Shown here piece by piece: positions 58,501-64,000 of a stretch of DNA of 64,000 bases. Position 1 is the stretch's first letter; each line of letters starts with the position of its first letter. Position numbers and translations under genes: made by a program. The DNA is from Siniperca chuatsi (lineage: Eukaryota; Chordata; Actinopteri; Centrarchiformes; Sinipercidae). The notes under the pieces were generated by a model, which did no database searches, was not told the origin of the DNA, and was given only the letters and a program-made list of their open reading frames with translations. Where the stretch lies: the NCBI RefSeq assembly GCF_020085105.1, contig NC_058064.1, forward strand, positions 18,669,823-18,733,822, read 5' to 3'.

Positions 58501-61365
58501 TAGAAAAAGTATTTTTTTGTATGCAAGTAGGCAATTGGACAAGAACCAACTGTCCACCTGAGTGAGAGAGTGACCACAGTTTACAACAGATAGCCCATGT
58601 CTGCAACACTGCCGGAGAAAAGCTAAACTCCCTGTGCTGTCAGGAACATGAAACAGCATGTCTTTCAACTAAAGAGGCAGGCCAAAGACAGCATGACTGG
58701 AAAGACATTCATGGCGGCTACACAGGCTTTATGACAACCCTTGATGGCTGGAGGGCAAAAGAGAGGCCTGAAAGAGCTCGTTTTTCATAAGCAAATGTCT
58801 TCACGCAAGAAAGATCCATGTACGAACAAACATTTACCAGAGTACAGGATGTAAGGTCACCTAACCGTAGCCCTTTGAAGATGAATGCACATGTGAAAAC
58901 CCGCTTAGGGAGCAGGTACGTCCCTGTAGTAGACTCCTTCCATCAATTTTGTGTAGAGTACACACACCATTCATCCAAAACATGCTCAAAACACATCTCC
59001 AGCAGCATTTTAAAATAACTGAAAAGACCTTAGAGCACAGTTTTCTTTTTCAATAAGCTCGGGTCAAAGACATCTTGCTCTCCCTTCCCATTAGTGGAGC
59101 AGTGAGGCATAAAATTAAATGCCTTCCACAAACGAGAACTCCCCTCTCACCTCCTGCAATTAGCAGCTTCCGAACAGAAAGGCAATTCTTCCATGAACAA
59201 AAACATGTGAGGGCAGCCGCACTGAGGCCAACAGAAACCCTTTGGAGTCGCTTTGTTGGGTTTCAACCAGCAGCTGTTCCACACTAAACTCTCTGTTCAC
59301 AATTCTAACACAGCAACACACCGAAAACTAAGCAGCTTGTTCATTTTGACACGTAACTTATTCTACATTTTTACTTCGATAGCCATCACAATGAGAACCT
59401 GGGGCTTGTGGCACTTCATGTCTGCATTTGTGTTTAATATAATTTCCACCAACTCCTTCTGCTCTTTTCATTAACCCTTCTCTTTTCCCACTCCATTAAT
59501 CCACTGAAACTGGCCTGTAACCTAATCTCACTGATGCTCCAGCCTTCCAACACAAGTACTTTTCCTGGTAATCTTTTGTCTTCTTCAACCAAACTGCATC
59601 ACAGGCAGCAGAAAGCAGTAAAAAGCCAAGAATAGGCATTGAATGAATGTCTTTTTTTCCCAGTGAACAAACTGCGTGTGCCAGGTTTCGAAGCTCTGGC
59701 ATGCTTCAAGTGGATTGTGGCTGAATAAGACTAAAACAGGTGGACAGAAGAGCCCATCTATCACTTCGAGTCCGGGCTGGGCGATATATTGAATATATTC
59801 GAATATTAATGAATGTGCGATATAGCAGATGACCATATCGTCATATTAAGAGTTTTCAGTGTTTCCGCTGGTCACCGCTGAGGGGTAGTAGCCATAAAGT
59901 GTGTAGATAAGCTCAGGTTCCAATGTAATAGTGTGTTTGCTAGCACAGAAAAGAAATAAAGTCCTTGTTTATGTAACATTACTACGGTGTCTTCTGCTCT
60001 TCGCAGCAGTTGGTCCAGACTGTGAACAGCTAGCTAGTTAACAGCTAACTTTAGGAGTGATTTTCTTTGCTGTGGTGGGAAAAAAAAATAAAAAATCATG
60101 AGAGAAAACATAATCAATCATCTGATTGCTCTGATTACTCTACCTGCGGTTCCAGCTCTGCAGCTCCAAAAGGTATTTGGGAGACCTCCAGTTGTAGGCA
60201 ATTTTAACTGACTTTAGCCTTATTCAAAGATGCTAAGTAGCTAGCTGTTCACAGTCTGGAGCAACTCTGCTGTGAAGAGTACAAGAAGACGTCGTAGCAC
60301 CGTTACATAAACAGGGACTTTTTATTTAATTTCTGTGGCAGCAAACACGACACACAGCTGTCCAGTATCTATTATACTGCAACCTCATCTACACACTTTA
60401 TGGCTGAATAAAGTAACGTAAGGGAAAGGCTCACTTTCACAATAACGCCGCTGGTTACCCACAAGGCCACCGGGGCAGGGGAAGGCTCGGTGCAGTTAGG
60501 CTGTGGGTGTGCTAACCAGAGGTGGAAGAAGTATTCAGGTCCATTACTTAGGCAAAAGTACTAATACCAACCCCACTGTACAAAATACTCCACTACAAGT
60601 AAAAGTTCTGCAAGTACTCATTGTGCAGTAAAATGTTCCCTGTCAGTGTTTTACTATTATATCTGATGTTTCTGGATTAACATTACTGCTGCATGTGTAT
60701 GTTGTATTTTACTGCTGTAGATGTTTAAGGTTGAGCTCATTTTAACTGCTTTATATACTGTCGCCCAGCCCTACTTTGAGTGGTTGGAAAGAGCTACAGA
60801 GGACCAAACTATAACTTGACTCATGGCCTTAGTGTTTAAACTGGAAACTGTCTCTGAAACTTTTCTCTGCAAGTGTGACTGTTTCTGACTGATGAACTAC
60901 CAGATTCTGTAATGACCATAAACAGTTCAGTCAAATATTGCACAGAACAAAGCCTCATGGGAAGTCATCCTAATTTCCTTTTCTCTTCTTTTTGCTATAA
61001 TCTTCACAACTAAGTCTGAGCAAGAAAAAGGGAATTTCCCCAAATGTCAAACTAGTCAAAGCTGATTCATTCTAAGACAGAAAAGGATATCATTCCAGAA
61101 CCAGTAGAACCAGGTGGTGTACATCCAGAACTTGGTGGCCAGGTAGATTCCCAGAGGGAGAGCACTGTGCATGGAGTGGTCGAAGAAAGCCCTGCACAGA
61201 GAGAAGAGGAGGGTTCGGAGTTATCAGCATTGTTTCTTAAAATGGTCATCTTTTCCCACCCCCCATAAAGTTTGCCATTGTCTGGTTTCTGCACTGCACT
61301 TCCTATCAGTCAAACTGTGTGCACAGTACCAGGATGTCGGCTTCACACTGACACCCCCCCCCCTC

Positions 61366-61399
<34 letters not shown>

Positions 61400-61744
61400 C
61401 ACACATACACACACGCACACAGCCCAGCAATAACACTGTCAATGTTACTGTTACTGGGATACTAGGATAATTCCAGTTTATTACAACTTGGGTCTTATTT
61501 ATTGATCTGAATCCGGCAGTCAGACAGCAGCAAAAATAAACCAATCCATAACCTGATGACACACTGCAGTTGGACTCACCAACGCTCATATTCACAATTA
61601 TCTTTTCACCAAGTAAGTATTCCAAAAATGTCAGTAAATATAAAATATAAAGCTAACACAGTGGGTAATGTGTGTTATTGTAGTCACAGAGCTAACAATA
61701 GCTATACCAGCAGGATCAGATGGCAGAGGTAATGGGGTTTAAGC

Positions 61745-61777
<33 letters not shown>

Positions 61778-62367
61778 AAGGGAGTATTTGTCACTGCATG
61801 ATGTGGAATGTTGGAAATTACATGTGTGTTTGCGCGCTATAATATGTGCCATTGATAGAGACTGTGTGTATTTAATGGTGTCGAGTACATTTGTTAAAAG
61901 TATATTGTATGTGTGTGATGTCAGGACATCTAAATCCCACTTATGAGCTTAATAAAGAAGTACTGCAGATTTGATTTTGAAACATTATCATCTCAAAAAA
62001 TGTAAACGCTACATCCAAAGTTGACTAAAAATTAAAGCTAAATCTGACCAAACCAGCCTGTGACAAAATTAACATAATGAACTTAAGTATCTAGATAATA
62101 CATGGCAGAAAAACGGCTGCTAGTGAATTTGAGTACGGAACACAGGAGTCACACAACATACGCTGTGTGTATGCCAGTGTGTGTGTGTTATCTGTGTGTA
62201 TTTTTGTGATGTTATGAGACGTACTTGGACAGGAACTGCACGGCGACCCAGACGCCGGCGTACATGATGCCCTTGATCAGCCAGGAGTCAATGTCTAAGT
62301 CAGCGATGAAACCAACTAGCCAGATGATCAGGAAGGGTGTTCCCAGCATCACCTTCTGCCTGAACTC
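49407..62367 (-). CDS. zdhhc17: ZDHHC17 (HIP14) palmitoyltransferase, C-terminal 333 residues (5' part outside window)
   Basis: In transcript order the exons are 62367-62225, 61191-61091, 53829-53705, 52973-52911, 52808-52715, 51013-50930, 50833-50676, 50524-50430 and 49545-49407. They total 1002 nt in frame, ending in TAG. All but one intron are GT-AG; the 61090-53830 intron is AT-AC. The product aligns along its whole length with the last ~333 of 632 residues of human ZDHHC17. It starts at [12 protein letters not shown] just after the ankyrin repeats. Four hydrophobic segments precede the cysteine-rich DHHC domain ([28 protein letters not shown], catalytic Cys at fragment residue 168). Two more follow ([15 protein letters not shown] and [18 protein letters not shown]). 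The tail is SGSGYQLV. Family knowledge: this Golgi enzyme S-palmitoylates SNAP25, CSP and huntingtin, recruiting substrates through its ankyrin repeats. ZDHHC13 is excluded because it lacks the canonical DHHC (it has DQHC). Confidence 0.97.
49780..50195 (+). repeat. Teleost interspersed repeat in zdhhc17 last intron
   Basis: ATCACCCACAATGCAACTC, AGGAGCGGGCTACAGAGG and the end ATCGGTGGAGTTCCCCTTTA are text I recognise from an abundant fish repeat. No ORF. Confidence 0.5.
50430..50524 (-). CDS. zdhhc17: zdhhc17 penultimate exon
   Basis: [20 protein letters not shown] and [11 protein letters not shown]; it holds the TTxE-type motif conserved after the last membrane helix of DHHC enzymes. The final AA is completed to Asn by the next exon. 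Confidence 0.97.
50676..50833 (-). CDS. zdhhc17: zdhhc17 exon, sixth membrane segment
   Basis: [20 protein letters not shown], then [20 protein letters not shown] through CQLYQ; leaves in phase 0. Confidence 0.97.
50930..51013 (-). CDS. zdhhc17: zdhhc17 exon, fifth membrane segment
   Basis: [20 protein letters not shown] then MIYGCIS; enters in phase 1, leaves in phase 1 (TAC split). Confidence 0.96.
51116..51300 (-). repeat. Reverse-orientation copy of TTAGCATGCTAA family
   Basis: AGTTAGCATGCTAACATTTG and TTTGACCCGATGGTGGCGC are reverse complements of family blocks. Confidence 0.5.
52715..52808 (-). CDS. zdhhc17: zdhhc17 exon with DHHC active site
   Basis: [16 protein letters not shown] and [15 protein letters not shown]. 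All zinc ligands and the catalytic cysteine of DHHC are present. Confidence 0.98.
52911..52973 (-). CDS. zdhhc17: zdhhc17 exon, start of cysteine-rich domain
   Basis: Twenty-one codons, [20 protein letters not shown] plus Leu, almost identical to human. Phase 0 both ends. Confidence 0.96.
53705..53829 (-). CDS. zdhhc17: zdhhc17 exon after the AT-AC intron
   Basis: It opens with AT, completing GAT (Asp), then [20 protein letters not shown] and [20 protein letters not shown]. With the preceding exon this restores WFWND-LPFATVH, collinear with human WFWND-LNFLFIH, which fixes the unusual acceptor. Confidence 0.94.
53850..53915 (-). repeat. Fragment of a tRNA-derived SINE
   Basis: On the minus strand, CCCAGTAGCTCACCTGG runs into GGTTCGAGTCC (plus 53872-53882), an exact pol III B-box. 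The middle of the tRNA-like head is missing. It lies within 25 nt of the U12 branch site. Confidence 0.4.
54140..54900 (+). repeat. Diverged copy of the 29221-type repeat, interrupted
   Basis: TTTGGGAAATCTGCTTCTTC and AGAGTTAGGTAAGACAGATA at the left, then AACATAAAGACTGAAAGC and GAGCCTGGCTCTGTCCAAAG at the right, with poly(A)-bearing DNA between (54419-54439). Confidence 0.45.
55690..55780 (-). repeat. Short reverse copy of TTAGCATGCTAA family
   Basis: GAGGCTGTACTTAGGCACAG and AGCTAAATGCTAACATAAGC match the 3' end of the family in reverse. Confidence 0.5.
59772..60773. mobile_element. Palindromic non-autonomous hAT-type transposon in zdhhc17 intron
   Basis: The ends carry inverted GGGCTGGGCGA repeats. 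They are flanked by CTTCGAGT (59764-59771) and CTTTGAGT (60774-60781), an 8-bp duplication with one difference, the hAT hallmark. The interior is a long imperfect inverted repeat: about 59858-60035 is complementary to about 60235-60460. No transposase is present. A second fish repeat (60518-60750) appears nested inside. Confidence 0.75.
60518..60750 (+). repeat. Teleost GAGGTGGAAGAAGTATTC-type interspersed repeat, nested
   Basis: Starts AGAGGTGGAAGAAGTATTC and continues with the characteristic CTCCACTACAAGTAAAAG stretch. I recognise this family from many teleost genomes. It is truncated at one side. Confidence 0.55.
61091..61191 (-). CDS. zdhhc17: zdhhc17 exon before the AT-AC intron
   Basis: [20 protein letters not shown] and the aromatic membrane segment WFYWFWN, then a single G. 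It is followed directly by ATATCCTTT, a minor-class donor, not GT. Confidence 0.95.
61366..61420. repeat. (CA)n microsatellite
   Basis: Mostly uninterrupted AC units after a C run; a (TG)n tract also lies at 61747-61775 in the next intron. Confidence 0.9.
62225..62367 (-). CDS. zdhhc17: zdhhc17 exon, first two membrane segments
   Basis: [20 protein letters not shown] through VAVQFLS plus AA of the next Lys codon; phase 0 in, phase 2 out; donor GTACGT. Confidence 0.96.
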
Positions 62368-64000
62368 CTGCAGAGGGACGAGACAAGATGGATACAGATG
62401 GCAAATAAGGGGAGACAGAAAAAAAAAAAACAGGAAGGTAGGACATATAGAAGGAGAGAGATGGCAAGTAATAGAAGTGGTGAAAAAGAAGGCATGGAAA
62501 GAAGGAGATTGGTGGAAAAAAGTCGAAGAGGGGACAACGTATTGGGGGAGACAGCGATGAACATGAAATGGCCGTGAGATGGATGGAGATAATGTTGAAA
62601 AAGAAATTAAGATTGATAAGAGACTGGTGTAAGTTGGACAAGAGAACAAGACAACACATTTTGTAGCTATAAAAGGAAAAATATGATCTAGAATTCACAG
62701 GGGTCATATTTGCAAGTCCTCTCGGTGCTCCTAGTTATACAATTTAGTAGCACTGTCTCCAAATGCGACTAAATGGTCGCAGTCTGGAGCCCTGTAGATA
62801 CGACTAGATACTATTATTACAATAGATACAACCCAATAAACAGCAGACATGGCAGATTTATATTTGTTGATGAAGTCAAAATTCCTGGGTGTCCCAACCC
62901 TGGCTACGTCAATTTAAATTTTTAGTTCATAGTTTTCATAGCCATTTCTACTTTTTACACATTTGGCTCTACGCTGTGGAGACATAACACTGAGCAGCAA
63001 TCCAAGCAAGTTAGATGAATTCCACAATTCTACAAATGGCCTGTGAAGCTCTACTCACTACAGCACAGGGTCTGACACTAGGGATTTTGCCTAAAGTTGA
63101 GACAAACCTCAGACCTCAGTGTGATGCAAATAATAGTCTATAATCTATTTGTGATATGTATAAACACAGTGACACATTGTCATAATCTCTACGCAGAGAA
63201 AGAGCATCAATTTTAGTCTATCTGTCTGCAAACTATTGTCTAGTTCTAAAATGTACCTTAATTAACTAATAATATCCCAGCAGACAAGTGGAAAGACAAC
63301 AACACATTTAAGCAGAGTTAGAACAGAATTTTAAGCAACAACAATAACAAGTTCATACAAAATCAACACAGAAACACACAGAAGAAATTACCAACCACAG
63401 ATGTTGGTATGTTTTGGCTGTGGCTGATACGTTAGTTTGCTGTATCACACACACACACTGGCAGGTAAGTAAATATGTGAAGGTCCCCTCCTTTCTTTGA
63501 TTTCAAAACTTGAGTAGAAGATGTTATTTATCAGGATACATCTGAATTACCACCTACTGTGGTCAGACTGGACGGTATAAAAGTTACTTTGTTCCTGTAT
63601 TTTTCGGTAGTTGTATTGTTCAACATAACCCGTCATTTAAGAGACGTGTCCTTCCTGTGAGACTGTCGGATCGGGGGACTTGAAAAGTAGTAACCTGCTG
63701 ACAAACTGACAGCTTCAGACTGAAAGGTAATCCCAACCCCAGATATGTTGCGATACTGCAGCAGTGTAAAAGTTCAACCTGGACAGGCTGGTCTGAGCAT
63801 GTCTGTTTGAACTGAGACAGAGGTGGGCAGTCAAACAGGGAGCCACAAGGGTGTGTGTCTCTTTACAGCAAAGATTAGGTGGTTACATGTGATCCAACTA
63901 AAAGGATTCAAAATTCACATTGCTTAATGGTTTTTCTACTCTTTGACTGCCTGCCCTTCTCTTTTGATGTATAATGTAATGTATTTGAGCATGTGTTTGT
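62368..64000. other. zdhhc17 intron continuing past the right edge
   Basis: No further zdhhc17 exon (the expected one would encode the segment between the ankyrin repeats and EFRQK) is seen in this 1.6 kb. Longer open frames that overlap the exon here are its read-through. Confidence 0.6.

Larger units (their letters stand above)
53830..61090 (-). other. Minor-spliceosome (U12-type) AT-AC intron of zdhhc17
   Basis: On the minus strand the intron begins ATATCCTTT, the U12 donor consensus. It ends TTCCTTAAC (branch site, 53848-53840) followed by CTCACTGCAC, so the terminal dinucleotides are AT and AC. Branch adenosine to 3' end is 11-12 nt, in the normal U12 range. No GT-AG alternative joins the two exons in frame. 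Confidence 0.9.

Noticed and set aside
61369..61625. Cys/Val-rich minus-strand open frame
   Set aside because: Produced by the (CA)n microsatellite.
49407..62367. ZDHHC13 instead of ZDHHC17
   Set aside because: Intact DHHC cysteine-histidine set and near-identity to ZDHHC17, with CSRP2/E2F7 as neighbours.
62212..62649. 145-codon open frame extending the zdhhc17 exon to the right
   Set aside because: Only 62225-62367 matches ZDHHC17; beyond the CTGCAG acceptor the frame is pyrimidine-rich intron.

Overview
The window is nuclear DNA from a ray-finned (teleost) fish. It has vertebrate exon-intron genes with GT-AG introns, many microsatellites, and several interspersed repeat families that I recognise from percomorph fishes. 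Three protein-coding genes are present, and their order E2F7 - CSRP2 - ZDHHC17 is the order found on human chromosome 12q21, so the block is ancestral to bony vertebrates. No prokaryotic feature, CRISPR array or novel defence-type system is visible.

Layout. 1-15,200: non-coding upstream DNA with repeats (LINE remnant, LTR fragment, hAT-like MITEs, TA/CA microsatellites). 15,200-26,139: e2f7 on the + strand, a non-coding first exon plus 12 coding exons that join in frame to 805 aa, preceded by a promoter with CCAAT boxes and E2F/CHR-like motifs. 26,140-33,360: probable E2F7 3' UTR followed by intergenic DNA. 33,390-46,580: csrp2 on the + strand, a non-coding first exon plus five coding exons giving 193 aa with two LIM domains, the same length as the human protein. 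46,640-62,367: the 3' half of zdhhc17 on the - strand, nine coding exons giving the last 333 residues including the DHHC active site; the ankyrin-repeat half lies beyond the right edge. csrp2 and zdhhc17 converge tail to tail, possibly with only about 100 bp between their poly(A) signals.

The genes do not form one pathway. E2F7 is an atypical, repressive E2F of the S/G2 programme, CSRP2 is a LIM-only cytoskeletal and nuclear adaptor of smooth-muscle-type cells, and ZDHHC17 (HIP14) is a Golgi palmitoyltransferase. The strongest non-routine observations are a minor-spliceosome AT-AC intron in zdhhc17 with recognisable ATATCCTTT and TTCCTTAAC signals; a roughly 800-bp fold-back, minisatellite-like element in csrp2 intron 2 with a perfect 32-bp central palindrome; and a 1-kb palindromic hAT element, with TIRs and a near-perfect 8-bp duplication, nested inside the AT-AC intron. 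Exon joins were checked by hand for reading frame. Repeat family assignments come from memory of fish repeats and were not searched.
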